Assembly (NCBI GenBank): GCA_002698425.1
Contig: NZXU01000085.1
Coordinates: 10,933-74,932 of the forward strand
From: Ahrensia sp.
GTDB lineage: Bacteria; Pseudomonadota; Alphaproteobacteria; Rhizobiales; Rhizobiaceae
Direction: 5' to 3'
Length of the DNA stretch: 64,000 nt
Shown here one piece after another: positions 37,003-45,597 of the stretch. The first letter of the stretch is position 1; every line of letters begins with the position of its first letter. The notes under the pieces are model-generated. The model was not told where the DNA came from. It was given only the letters and a program-made list of their open reading frames with translations, and searched no databases. The position numbers were made by a program, and so were the translations under genes.

Positions 37003-40000
37003 TTACTTCAGCTTGCCTGCCGCGTGGGCCAGCATGGTGTAGACCTTGCCCGTATCCGAGGAGAGGTAGGTCTGCGTCATGATGTTGTCGCGGTCGTTCT
37101 TGGCGATGTCGCGCAGCAGCTTCTCGAAATCGTTGACGTAGCGGTCGACCGAGGTGCGGAAGGTGGAGTCGTTGTCGTATTTGCGCTTGATCTCGTCGAA
37201 GGTCTGCTGGCCCTTCAGCGTGTAGAGCCGGCGGGTGAAGACGTTGCGCTCGCCGCGGCGATAGCGCTCCCACAATTCGATCGCCGCGTCGTGGTCGATC
37301 GCACGGGCGATGTCCACCGACAGCGAGTTGAGGGATTCGACCGCATGCAGCGGCTCGCGCGGCTGGTCGACACGCTGCGGCGTGCGCGGAGCCGGCTCGT
37401 CCTCTTTGGAGGCGCGGCGCAGCAGATCGCTGACCCAGCCGCCCGACTGGCCTTCTGGCTTGGCGTCTTCGGCCTGCGGAGCGGGGCGGGCCGGTGCGGC
37501 GGCGGTGCCGGCATTCGCGCCGAGGCTGCCACGCAGCGCCGGCTGCGACGGAACCTGGTTCGGCGCCTGCGCCCTTGCGGTCGCGGGCTGCTGGCGCTGG
37601 GGAGCGGCCGGTTGCTGCGGCGCGGGCGCCGTGACGGTTGCCGCGGCTGCGGCGACCGGTTCGCGGGCCGGAGCCGGGGCAGGTGCGGGCGCAGGAGCCG
37701 CCGCGGCGGTGCTTGCCGGTGCGGCAGGGGTTGCCGGAGCGGGCTCAGGCGCGGAAGGGCGCTTCGCCGCACGGCGCTCGCCGCCGACATCGAAGGCGCG
37801 GCCGGAGCTTTCGACGATGCGCGAGAGTTCCTTGAGCGCACTGATCTGCTCGGAGACGGCGCGGCGCATGGCGCCGGTCGATTCGCGGGTTTCCTCAGGA
37901 AGCTCGAAAATACCCTTGCGCACTTCTTCGCGGGTCTGGTTGAGCTCCTTGCTCATGTCGGACGCGACCCGGCGCATTTCGCTGGTAGCGTCCTCGAAGC
38001 GCTTGAGCGCCGAATTGACGATGTCGCTGACATTCTCGGAGATCGCCGCCGAAGACGAACGCGCGGTTCCCTCGGCCTCCTGCGCGGCTTCGCGCAGCCG
38101 GCTGGACAGTTCGTCGGCCGATTTGCGCGTGCGCTCCTCGACCTGGCTGAAGGCTTCGGTGGCGATCGACTCGAAGGAGCGCATCAGCTTCTCGATCTCT
38201 TCCGACTTCGAGACCAGCCCGCTCGACAGGGTCTCCAGCGCGCTGTGGCGCTCTTCGAGCTTGTCGGACACGCCGGTCTTTGCCTCGTTGAGGAGATCCG
38301 ATGCCGTGGAAAGCACCTTGCCGTGCTCTTCGAAGCGGGCGGCGATGGAGGCGACTTCCTCGAGCGTCTTGTTGGAGACGTCGCCGAGCTTGAGCATGTT
38401 GCCGTCGAGAACGCTGACCGAGTTGGCGATCGAGTCGGCGGCGCGGTGCGCCTTGTCGGCGAAGTTCGAAGTGGTCTCGAGCAGCTTTTCGTCGATCTGG
38501 CCGAGATTGGCTTTCGCGTCGCCGATCAGCTGGCCGAGCGTCGTGTTCGACGCGGACAGGCGGTTGATCAGGTCGTCGACGCTTTCGGTCAGGCCGCTCT
38601 GGGCTTCCTCGACCGCCGAGACCGTGTCGGCGGTGCGGCGGGCAATGGCCGTGATGAGAGCCGTGTTTTCCGCCTTGAGGCGTTCGGTTGCCGCCGTCGT
38701 TGCGTGTTCGAGCTGTTCGGCCAGCTTGCTGCCGTCGTCGGTGAGACGTTCCAGCAGCGGACGGGTCGAGTTCTCGATGAGGTCTTCCAGGCTCTGCGTG
38801 TGCGAGGAGAGCAGGGTCGACAGCTCGTTGGTGCGCTCGACGAAGGCGTTGATGGCCTCTTCGGTCGAACCGCCGACATTGCGCGTCGCGTCGTTGGCGC
38901 GGGTTTCGAAGGACGCCAGCATTTCCTCGGCCTGGCTGCGGATCAGCTCGGCCTGGTCGGCGAGGCGCTTCTCGTTGGTTGCGAGTTCCTCGGCAATGCG
39001 CTGCTGGTTGGAGGCCAGCTGCTCAGCCAGTTTCGCGGAGAAGTCCTTGCCATGCGTGTTGATGGTCTCGCCGACATGGGTGGCTTCTTCTTCCAGCTCG
39101 ACGCGGGCGACGGCGACGCTGTCACGCAGGGTGCGCGCAACGAGGCCGGCGCTGTCTTCGAGCGTCTTGCGGACATTCTCGATGCCGAGCGAAAGCGCCT
39201 TGCGCATCGTTTCCGCGCGCTCGTCGATGATGCCGGTGTTCTGGTCGAACAGGCTCTCCAGCGCTTCCGTGCTGCGCGACAGGGCGACGATGGCAGTGTT
39301 GGTGCGCTCCTCGATGGCAGCCTGCAAGCCGCCGGCCTTGTCGCTGAGAAGGGCTTCGAGGCGCGAATTGCCCTGGGTCATCGCATTCTCGAGCGCCGTG
39401 CTCGCGGCGGCGATGTCCTCGACGAGGGCGGTCGAACGCTGGATGAGAGATTCGCTGAGGCGCTGGGTCTTCTCCTCGAGCGTCGAGTCGAAGAAGGCCG
39501 TCTTGTCGCCGATCGACGAGTCGAGGAAATTCGTCCGCTCGGTGAGCGTCGCGTCGAGGAATTTCGTCCGCTCGCTGAGCGTCGATTCGAGATGGGCGGT
39601 CTTTTCCTCCAGCGTGGCGGCGAGCCGGCCGGAATTCTCCGACAGGTGCTCGGCCAGCCGGTCGGCCAGCGTGCCGATGCGGTCGCCGAAGGACGAGGAC
39701 TGCTCCTCGAAGAGGGCGGTGTGCTGGTTCAGGCGATCGGACAGGTTTTCCGTCAGCGAGCCGATGTTCTGGTTGAGCTGGGCGGCGTTCGCCTCGAACT
39801 GGGCCGAGCCTTCCATCAGGCGGCTGTTCAGATTGTCGGTCAGGCTGACGATGTTCTGGTCGAAGCGGCTGGTGTTCGCTTCGAACTCGGCAGCGCGCTC
39901 ATGCAGCCTCGCGGCGACCGATTCCACCTGTGCCTCGATGGACTCGCGGAAGGTGGACGCGCTGGAGTTGAGCATCTGCGCCTTCTCGTCCAGCGCCGAG

Positions 40001-41943
40001 GTGAGCTGCGAGGAGTAGCCGCCGACGCGGTCGATAAGCAGTTCGGCCTGCGCATCGAACGCCTGTCCGAATTGCGTCGCGGTGCGGCTGAATTCGTCGG
40101 AGCGGGAGTCCAGCGTGGCGCCGAACTCGTCGACCTTGCGGCCGAGCTCGTCGGTGAGGGCGCGGGTGCGGCTGTCGAGAGCCTCGTTGATGCGGCCGGT
40201 TTCCTGATCGACTGCGACGGAGAGCCGGTCGGCCGTGTGGCCGACGGCGCCGTAGATCGCGGTGGTCTTCTCGTCGAGTCGGCTGAGGAAGTCGCCGGTC
40301 TTCGCGGAGATCGCCTCGGCCGTGCCGTCGGAGATCGAGGTCAGCTTGGCGGTAAAGGCCGCCGACTTCTCGTCCAGGATCGCGGAAAGCGAGGTTTCCA
40401 TGGCGTTGGTCTGCTCGGCGAAGGCCTGGCGGGCCTTGTCGGCGATCACACCGGCCTGGGCATTGCCGTGGGCATAGGTCTCGGCGATCGCACGGGTGCG
40501 CTCAAGCAGCGTCTCGTTGATCTGGCGAGCGCGGGCGTCGAGTGCCGAATTGAGCTTCTCGGTGCCGTGGTTGATCGCGTGGACGCGGGTTTCGAAGTCT
40601 TCCAGCAGATGCTTGCCGCGGGAGCTGAAGGTTTCCTCCAGGCTCGCCATGCGCTGGTCGAACTCGCCGGTCATGCTGCCGGTCGTCTCGGTCAGCATCG
40701 AAACCAGGTTGGTCGCACGCGATTCGAGCGACTCGGCCAGGCGGCGGCTCGCTTCGTCTGTCTGCTCGCTCAGATTGGCGATGCGCATGTCGATCAGGCT
40801 GGCGAAGGCCTCGCCGGAATTCGAGATGCGGTTGGAAACCTCGTCGAGGCGCGACGCGATCGTGTCGTTGACCGCCTTCGAGGACTGTTCCATGCGGCCG
40901 ATCAGCGACTGGCCGGCCTCGTTGAGCGACATGGTCAGCTGTGTGGAGGCATTGCGGACGTTGTCGCGGATGAAATCGGCCGAGCCGGTGAGTTCGTCGC
41001 GCAGCTGTTCGTGCGCGCCGGCGATGGAGGCCCGCAGGCGTTCGGCATGGGTGACGATGCCTTCGCGCTCATTGCCGAGGTCGGTGAGGAGGGCGCGGAC
41101 GCGCGCCTCGTTGTCGGAATAGGCGCGTTCGAGTTCGGAGACCTCCGACTGCATCAGCGCTTCCAGCTCGCTGGCGCGGGCGATGGTGCGCTCGATGCCT
41201 TCTCCCATGGCGGAGACTTCGCGGCGGACGGCCTGGCCGACGGTGACGATGCGTTCCTGGGCGAGGTTTTCGGGCTCCGCGAGCCGGAGCGCGATCTCGC
41301 TCATCGAATGCGCGGTGGTACGCATCTCGTTGCTGCGGCGGATCATCGCCGCGATCGCGAAGAAGGCGAAGACCGGAACGATGATGCTGACCAGAAGCGC
41401 GACCGCGCCCGGCGTGTCGCGCAGGCCGCTCGGCGTCAGGATTGCGGAAATGCCACGGTCATAGGTGATCTGGGCGAGGAGCAACCCGGCAATGACCCAG
41501 GCGACGCTGGCCGCGATCGCACCGAGCGGCAGGCCGCCGGCCTGTCCGCGCTGCAGGCGCGACATGATCGCCGCGTAGTCGCGGCGCGTATCGTCGTCAT
41601 TGGCCGGGCTGAAGGACACGAGGCGCTTCGGCTCGCTGGCGGCCGGCTTTTTCGCCGGGGCGGCAGGTTTCGGCGCGGGCGCACGGGCCTGCTGCTTGCG
41701 CGGCTCGGGCTCCTTGCGGGCGTCCTTGCTGCTGTCGGCCTTGGCAGCCTTCCCGGATTTCCCCGGCGATCCCTTGCTTTCCTCGGCGAGCTCGTCGGCG
41801 GCGGCGCGGACCTGGTTTTCGAAATCGTCGAGCGACAATTCGTCATCGAGTTCGATGTCGTCGCCCAGTCCCGCTTCCAGTGCCTCTTCAAGCGCTGCTT
41901 CCATGTCGCGATCGAGGTTCGCAGCGTTCTTATTCACAGCCAT
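37003..41943 (-). CDS. Giant membrane-anchored coiled-coil protein, GPR/RgsE-like polar growth factor
   Basis: A 1646-residue protein. Residues 1-120 are acidic then Lys/Pro/Ala-rich and cytoplasmic. Two membrane helices (~138-160 and ~179-201) are followed by ~1200 residues of nearly unbroken helix, a Pro/Ala-rich linker (~1400-1520) and a conserved helical end containing RGERNVFTRRLYTLKG and SDTGKVYTMLAHA. This layout matches rhizobial proteins often annotated as kinesin-like or apolipoprotein-like, including Agrobacterium growth pole ring protein (GPR) and Sinorhizobium RgsE, which organise the growing pole; assignment is by architecture. Helical repeats of 11 and 29 residues lie at 658-1015. 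The start at 41943 has AGG eight bases upstream. Confidence 0.85.
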   Translation of the reverse strand: MAVNKNAANLDRDMEAALEEALEAGLGDDIELDDELSLDDFENQVRAAADELAEESKGSPGKSGKAAKADSSKDARKEPEPRKQQARAPAPKPAAPAKKPAASEPKRLVSFSPANDDDTRRDYAAIMSRLQRGQAGGLPLGAIAASVAWVIAGLLLAQITYDRGISAILTPSGLRDTPGAVALLVSIIVPVFAFFAIAAMIRRSNEMRTTAHSMSEIALRLAEPENLAQERIVTVGQAVRREVSAMGEGIERTIARASELEALMQSEVSELERAYSDNEARVRALLTDLGNEREGIVTHAERLRASIAGAHEQLRDELTGSADFIRDNVRNASTQLTMSLNEAGQSLIGRMEQSSKAVNDTIASRLDEVSNRISNSGEAFASLIDMRIANLSEQTDEASRRLAESLESRATNLVSMLTETTGSMTGEFDQRMASLEETFSSRGKHLLEDFETRVHAINHGTEKLNSALDARARQINETLLERTRAIAETYAHGNAQAGVIADKARQAFAEQTNAMETSLSAILDEKSAAFTAKLTSISDGTAEAISAKTGDFLSRLDEKTTAIYGAVGHTADRLSVAVDQETGRINEALDSRTRALTDELGRKVDEFGATLDSRSDEFSRTATQFGQAFDAQAELLIDRVGGYSSQLTSALDEKAQMLNSSASTFRESIEAQVESVAARLHERAAEFEANTSRFDQNIVSLTDNLNSRLMEGSAQFEANAAQLNQNIGSLTENLSDRLNQHTALFEEQSSSFGDRIGTLADRLAEHLSENSGRLAATLEEKTAHLESTLSERTKFLDATLTERTNFLDSSIGDKTAFFDSTLEEKTQRLSESLIQRSTALVEDIAAASTALENAMTQGNSRLEALLSDKAGGLQAAIEERTNTAIVALSRSTEALESLFDQNTGIIDERAETMRKALSLGIENVRKTLEDSAGLVARTLRDSVAVARVELEEEATHVGETINTHGKDFSAKLAEQLASNQQRIAEELATNEKRLADQAELIRSQAEEMLASFETRANDATRNVGGSTEEAINAFVERTNELSTLLSSHTQSLEDLIENSTRPLLERLTDDGSKLAEQLEHATTAATERLKAENTALITAIARRTADTVSAVEEAQSGLTESVDDLINRLSASNTTLGQLIGDAKANLGQIDEKLLETTSNFADKAHRAADSIANSVSVLDGNMLKLGDVSNKTLEEVASIAARFEEHGKVLSTASDLLNEAKTGVSDKLEERHSALETLSSGLVSKSEEIEKLMRSFESIATEAFSQVEERTRKSADELSSRLREAAQEAEGTARSSSAAISENVSDIVNSALKRFEDATSEMRRVASDMSKELNQTREEVRKGIFELPEETRESTGAMRRAVSEQISALKELSRIVESSGRAFDVGGERRAAKRPSAPEPAPATPAAPASTAAAAPAPAPAPAPAREPVAAAAATVTAPAPQQPAAPQRQQPATARAQAPNQVPSQPALRGSLGANAGTAAAPARPAPQAEDAKPEGQSGGWVSDLLRRASKEDEPAPRTPQRVDQPREPLHAVESLNSLSVDIARAIDHDAAIELWERYRRGERNVFTRRLYTLKGQQTFDEIKRKYDNDSTFRTSVDRYVNDFEKLLRDIAKNDRDNIMTQTYLSSDTGKVYTMLAHAAGKLK
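38899..39624 (-). repeat. 22 consecutive 11-residue (hendecad) repeats in the GPR-like protein
   Basis: Codons for residues 774-1015 divide without gap into 22 units of 11. Position 1 is Leu, Ile or Phe in 20 of 22 units and Ala in the other two; position 5 is mostly Leu, Ile, Val, Met or Phe. Examples are LESTLSERTKF, LDATLTERTNF and LDSSIGDKTAF. This is the signature of a right-handed or unwound coiled coil. Confidence 0.85.
39625..39972 (-). repeat. Four tandem 29-residue repeats in the GPR-like protein
   Basis: Residues 658-773 form four 29-residue units with no gaps. Units 2-4 begin FEANTSRFDQN, FEANAAQLNQN and FEEQSSSFGDR; unit 1 begins LNSSASTFRES. Each continues with a similar helix (for example IGSLTENLSDRL). 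They run directly into the 11-residue repeats. Confidence 0.85.
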
Positions 41944-42127
41944 ATGGCGCCTCACTCAAGAATACAGCCGGCGTTTCCCGCCGGTCTTTAGATCCGGGAT
42001 TCCCGTCCCTCACACCAAAAGAGGGCGCAACTATGGTGATGCGGCCTCGTCATGGGCGTATCGTAACGGGACAGTTTTGCAATTGGAACTCGCGATTGCG
42101 GCAATCCGCAAAAGTTTAAATATAAAG

Positions 42128-42149
42128 TTAACGCAACATGATGCGTTAA
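42128..42149. promoter_or_regulatory. 22-base palindrome (candidate regulator-binding site)
   Basis: Arms TTAACGCA and TGCGTTAA are perfect inverted repeats; the 6-base centre is palindromic except for one mismatched pair (A/A around CATG). It sits 96 bases before the HPt start and 185 bases before the GPR-like start. The binding protein is unknown. Confidence 0.6.
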
Positions 42150-42165
42150 GATTTGCCTCCGGGTC

Positions 42166-42174
42166 TGTGGATAA
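42166..42174 (-). promoter_or_regulatory. Consensus DnaA box
   Basis: The minus strand reads TTATCCACA, the full DnaA consensus, 71 bases before the HPt gene and 17 bases from the palindrome. Only one box is visible, so this looks like a regulatory site rather than an origin. Confidence 0.55.
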
Positions 42175-42244
42175 CGGGCAGCGGGAAGTTAACTCCTCGG
42201 CCACCTTTCGATGACATCATGACGGTGGGTCAATTGGGGAACGG

Positions 42245-42616
42245 ATGGATATGAACACAGCTCCGATCTTCGCCCCACCGGACACGCCCTGCGAATTGCG
42301 GGGAGACCACAGGCCGGTGGATCTTGTTTTTCTCGCTCGTCAGACGGGTGGCGATCGCGCGCTCGAGGAGGAGGTGCTTCGGCTCTTCGCCAAGCAGGCT
42401 GCCATGCTCGGCGACGACCTGCGCACGCTGACCGACAACGAGACGCGAAAGCGCCAGGCGCACACGCTGAAAGGCGCGGCGCGGGCTATCGGCGCGTTCG
42501 GTCTGGCCGACCATGCGTTGCAGATCGAAACGGAGCCGGACAATCCGGCGCCGGTCACGGCGCTGCTTCGCGAAGTCGAGACCGTCCGCGACTACATCGC
42601 CTCGCTGCTGCGCTAG
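42245..42616 (+). CDS. Stand-alone HPt (histidine phosphotransfer) protein
   Basis: A 123-residue protein: a ~30-residue leader then an HPt four-helix domain. The phosphorylatable His lies in AHTLKGAARAIGAFGLAD (about residue 76), the exact HPt signature. Such proteins shuttle phosphate between hybrid kinases and response regulators. GGGGAACGG precedes the ATG. It is divergent from the GPR-like gene and is not ChpT-like in sequence. Its kinase and regulator partners are not adjacent; a CckA-type hybrid kinase lies 9 kb away. Confidence 0.85.
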   Translation: MDMNTAPIFAPPDTPCELRGDHRPVDLVFLARQTGGDRALEEEVLRLFAKQAAMLGDDLRTLTDNETRKRQAHTLKGAARAIGAFGLADHALQIETEPDNPAPVTALLREVETVRDYIASLLR

Positions 42617-42797
42617 GCGTTCGCGACCCGGGGCGGACAGTTGCCTCCCGTGCTTTTCTTCACGGCGCAAGCTGTTTTCGCACGCTGGTTCCAATGATCC
42701 GTCGCTCCGGACGGCGAGGGCGGTTTTTCGCCGCATATATGCCGATTTGGCTGCTTTCACGCCGCCCGCAGGTTGACTTTGCCGGCCTTCGGTTTAA

Positions 42798-43169
<372 letters not shown>

Positions 43170-43196
43170 CCGCCTGCGGCACAGTCAAACAGCCCG

Positions 43197-44057
43197 ATGA
43201 TCCAATTTGAAACCGACGTTTTCGCCGAACGTCGATGGCGTCTGGCGCATGGGCGCGACCTCGCCCTCGGCGCAAGCGGCGTATTGATGGGGATTCTCAA
43301 TGTCACGCCGGACAGTTTTTCCGATGGCGGGCAACTGACATCGGTCGAGCTGGCCGTCGCGCGGGGCCGGGCGATGGTCGCCGAGGGGGCCGCGATCCTG
43401 GATATCGGCGGCGAAAGCACGCGGCCGGGCGCGGATCCGGTCGATGCCGCGACCGAACAGGAACGTGTGCTGCCGGCCATGCGCGCCATGGGCGCTGCGC
43501 TGCCGGATGCCGTCCTGTCCGTCGACACCTATCGCGCCGACACCGCGGCGAAGGCGGTCGAGGCCGGCGCCCATATCGTCAATGATGTCTGGGGCCTGCA
43601 GCGCGAACCGGATATCGCCCATGTCGCCGCATCGACCGGCGCCGGGCTCTGCATCATGCATACGGGACGCGAGCGCGAGAAACTGGCAGACGTCATCGCC
43701 GATCAGTTCGCCTTCCTGGAACGGTCGCTAGAGATCGCAACGAGGGCCGGTGTGAAGGATGCGCAGATCGTGCTCGATCCGGGCTTCGGTTTCGCCAAGG
43801 ATGCCGAAGAGAACTTCGCCCTGATGGCGCGCTTCGAGGCACTGCACAAATTGGGCTATCCGTTGCTGGCCGGCACCAGCCGGAAGCGGTTTATCGGTCA
43901 TGCGACCGGGCGGGAGGCGGCTGACCGCGATATTGGAACATCGGCGACGACGGCGCTTCTGCGCGCGGCCGGCGCTGCCGTATTCCGGGTACACGATGTC
44001 GCCGTCAATCGTGATGCAATGGCGATCGCGGATGCTATGATCGCCGAACGGACATAA
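43197..44057 (+). CDS. folP: Dihydropteroate synthase
   Basis: A 286-residue TIM-barrel enzyme that joins p-aminobenzoate to dihydropterin pyrophosphate, the sulfonamide target. Motifs are GILNVTPDSFSDGG, DIGGESTRPGADP, SVDTYRADTA, the DPGFGFAKD motif and the SRKRFIGHATGR loop near the C terminus. Length and order are standard. It heads the folP-folB-folK set; folB starts 29 bases downstream. Confidence 0.95.
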   Translation: MIQFETDVFAERRWRLAHGRDLALGASGVLMGILNVTPDSFSDGGQLTSVELAVARGRAMVAEGAAILDIGGESTRPGADPVDAATEQERVLPAMRAMGAALPDAVLSVDTYRADTAAKAVEAGAHIVNDVWGLQREPDIAHVAASTGAGLCIMHTGREREKLADVIADQFAFLERSLEIATRAGVKDAQIVLDPGFGFAKDAEENFALMARFEALHKLGYPLLAGTSRKRFIGHATGREAADRDIGTSATTALLRAAGAAVFRVHDVAVNRDAMAIADAMIAERT

Positions 44058-44086
44058 CGGGCTGAAATCAAGGATACCGACCCCCG

Positions 44087-44458
44087 ATGTACCAGATACG
44101 CATGATGAATTGCGCGTTCTTCGCGCGCCACGGCGTCTTCGACCAGGAAGAATTTCTAGGACAGCGTTTCTATGTCGACGCGGTGCTCGATGTCGATCCG
44201 GGCGACGCGCTGGAAAAGGACGATATCGAGGGGACGGTCGATTACGGCATCGCCTTTCTCGAGATCGAGCGGATCGTCACCGGCGAGCGCCGCTTCCTGA
44301 TCGAGGCGATCGCCCTGGAGATCGCCAAGGCGCTCTGCAAACGGTTCCCGCAGATCATCCAGGCCGACATCACCGTGCGCAAGCCGAATGCGCCGGTTCC
44401 GGGCGTGCTCGATCATGTCGAGGTCCGCGTCGTACATGACGCACGCTCCGATGGTTGA
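44087..44458 (+). CDS. folB: Dihydroneopterin aldolase
   Basis: A 123-residue enzyme that cleaves dihydroneopterin to hydroxymethyl-dihydropterin and glycolaldehyde. Family features are CAFFARHGVFDQEEFLGQRFYVD with the conserved Glu, the TVDYGIAF motif and RKPNAPVPGVLDHVEVRV. It overlaps the start of folK, so the two consecutive steps of folate synthesis are translationally linked. Confidence 0.94.
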   Translation: MYQIRMMNCAFFARHGVFDQEEFLGQRFYVDAVLDVDPGDALEKDDIEGTVDYGIAFLEIERIVTGERRFLIEAIALEIAKALCKRFPQIIQADITVRKPNAPVPGVLDHVEVRVVHDARSDG

Positions 44459-44951
44459 ACCCGTCACCGCCTATCTCGGGCTTGGCGGAAATGTCGGCGA
44501 CGTGGCCGCCTCCATGCAGACCGCCATCGAGCGGCTGAACGCTAATCCGTCCTGCAAGGTCGTCTCAGTGTCGCGGGTGTTCCGGACGCCGCCATGGGGG
44601 CCGGTCGAGCAGGACTGGTTTCTCAACGCCTGCGCGGAGATCGAAACGGAGCTGAGTGCGCCGGAGCTTCTCGATCTGGTGCTTCGGACGGAACGCGATC
44701 TCGGCCGGGTGCGGGAGACGCGCTGGGGACCGCGCACGCTCGATATCGACATTCTTCTTTACGGGGACAGCACGGTCGAGCTCGACAATCTGACGATCCC
44801 GCATCCGCGCATGGCCGAGCGGGCCTTCGTGATGGTGCCGCTGGCCGATATCGCCGGCGACGTCATGCTCTCCGGGCGAACGATTCGCGCCTCTGCGGAA
44901 GCCTTCGCCGACGAGGGCCTGCACCTATCGGATGCGGTATTGTCGGTCTGA
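44436..44951 (+). CDS. folK: 2-amino-4-hydroxy-6-hydroxymethyldihydropteridine pyrophosphokinase
   Basis: A 171-residue HPPK, which pyrophosphorylates the pterin made by FolB and supplies FolP. Motifs are YLGLGGNVGD, VFRTPPWGPVEQDWFLN, RTLDIDILLYG and HPRMAERAFVMVPL. Start choice is between the ATG at 44436 (overlapping folB by 23 bases) and that at 44451 (8-base overlap); neither has a strong ribosome-binding site, so coupled translation from folB is likely. It converges on the hypothetical gene at 44958. Confidence 0.93.
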   Translation: MTHAPMVEPVTAYLGLGGNVGDVAASMQTAIERLNANPSCKVVSVSRVFRTPPWGPVEQDWFLNACAEIETELSAPELLDLVLRTERDLGRVRETRWGPRTLDIDILLYGDSTVELDNLTIPHPRMAERAFVMVPLADIAGDVMLSGRTIRASAEAFADEGLHLSDAVLSV

Positions 44952-44957
44952 CGCCGC

Positions 44958-45485
44958 TCAGCGGTTCTCGGCGAGCGAGTTGACGCGGTCCAGCTTCATG
45001 CCGATCACCGGAACCAGCGTTTCGCCGACTTCGACCGAGACCGTGATGTTGAGCTGGTTCTTCGATGCAAGGCGGGCCAGCATGGCGCCGTCGAGCTGGT
45101 TGCGCTTAAGGGTCAGAACGGCGCGCGAGGGCGTCACCGTGCCCGCGATCACGTCGAGGCCTTCGCCGTCTGCGCCGTCGAGGAATTGACCGGTATAGCC
45201 GCGCCCGCGACGCTTCACGGTCGCCTTCATCTTCTGGGAGAAGAGGCCGACGCGGCAGCCGCCGTCGAGCGTCATGCCGAGCTTGTTCGACGGTGTCTCG
45301 CCGAAAAACTCGCAGGTGAATTTCGTGCCCTTGTACTTGCCGGCGACGATCTCGCCGGGGCCGCGCCACTTGCCCTCGATCTGGGTGAAGAAGCGGGTCT
45401 CGCGATCGTTCGCGTCAGCGGGTGCGACCGTTGCGGCAACGGGCATCATCGCAAGGGCGGAAACGGCCATCGAACGTAAAATCAT
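44958..45485 (-). CDS. Secreted protein of unknown function
   Basis: A 175-residue protein with a signal peptide (cleavage after APADA, about residue 25). The mature part is basic and beta-rich, with IEGKWRGPGEIVAGKYKGTKFTCEFFGE, a second Cys in GGCRVGLFSQ and a GYTGQFLDGADGEGLDVI segment. Two cysteines could form a disulfide. It looks like a conserved rhizobial periplasmic protein, but I know no function. It converges with folK and is 112 bases downstream of the YcjF-like gene. Confidence 0.75.
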   Translation of the reverse strand: MILRSMAVSALAMMPVAATVAPADANDRETRFFTQIEGKWRGPGEIVAGKYKGTKFTCEFFGETPSNKLGMTLDGGCRVGLFSQKMKATVKRRGRGYTGQFLDGADGEGLDVIAGTVTPSRAVLTLKRNQLDGAMLARLASKNQLNITVSVEVGETLVPVIGMKLDRVNSLAENR

Positions 45486-45597
45486 GGCAAAGCGGCTTTC
45501 GTGGTCGGCTGTGCGGTGTCAGCGCATCATTGGCCGGAATGGTTAACACATACTTTGTAAATCGCGCCATAGCACGCATCGCGGCGCTCACGAAATG

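Larger units (their letters stand above)
41944..42244. other. Divergent control region between the GPR-like gene and the HPt gene
   Basis: These 301 bases are less GC-rich than their surroundings, especially 42100-42190. They hold a near-perfect 22-base palindrome and a consensus DnaA box, listed separately. I found no gene. Promoters for both neighbours must lie here, but no single -35/-10 pair stands out. Confidence 0.6.

Noticed and set aside
37024..41991. A 1655-codon open frame on the plus strand opposite the GPR-like gene
   Set aside because: Its Val/Gly/Arg-rich product shows no domain, whereas the minus strand gives coherent helical repeats and conserved ends. It is an antisense by-product of high GC and regular codons.
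42115..42140. CtrA-type site (TTAA-gap-TTAA) upstream of the HPt gene
   Set aside because: The two TTAA halves here are 8 bases apart, and the palindrome halves 14 apart; the consensus gap is 7.
42128..42174. Replication origin
   Set aside because: Only a single DnaA box is visible and no dnaA, hemE, parAB or repABC genes are nearby.
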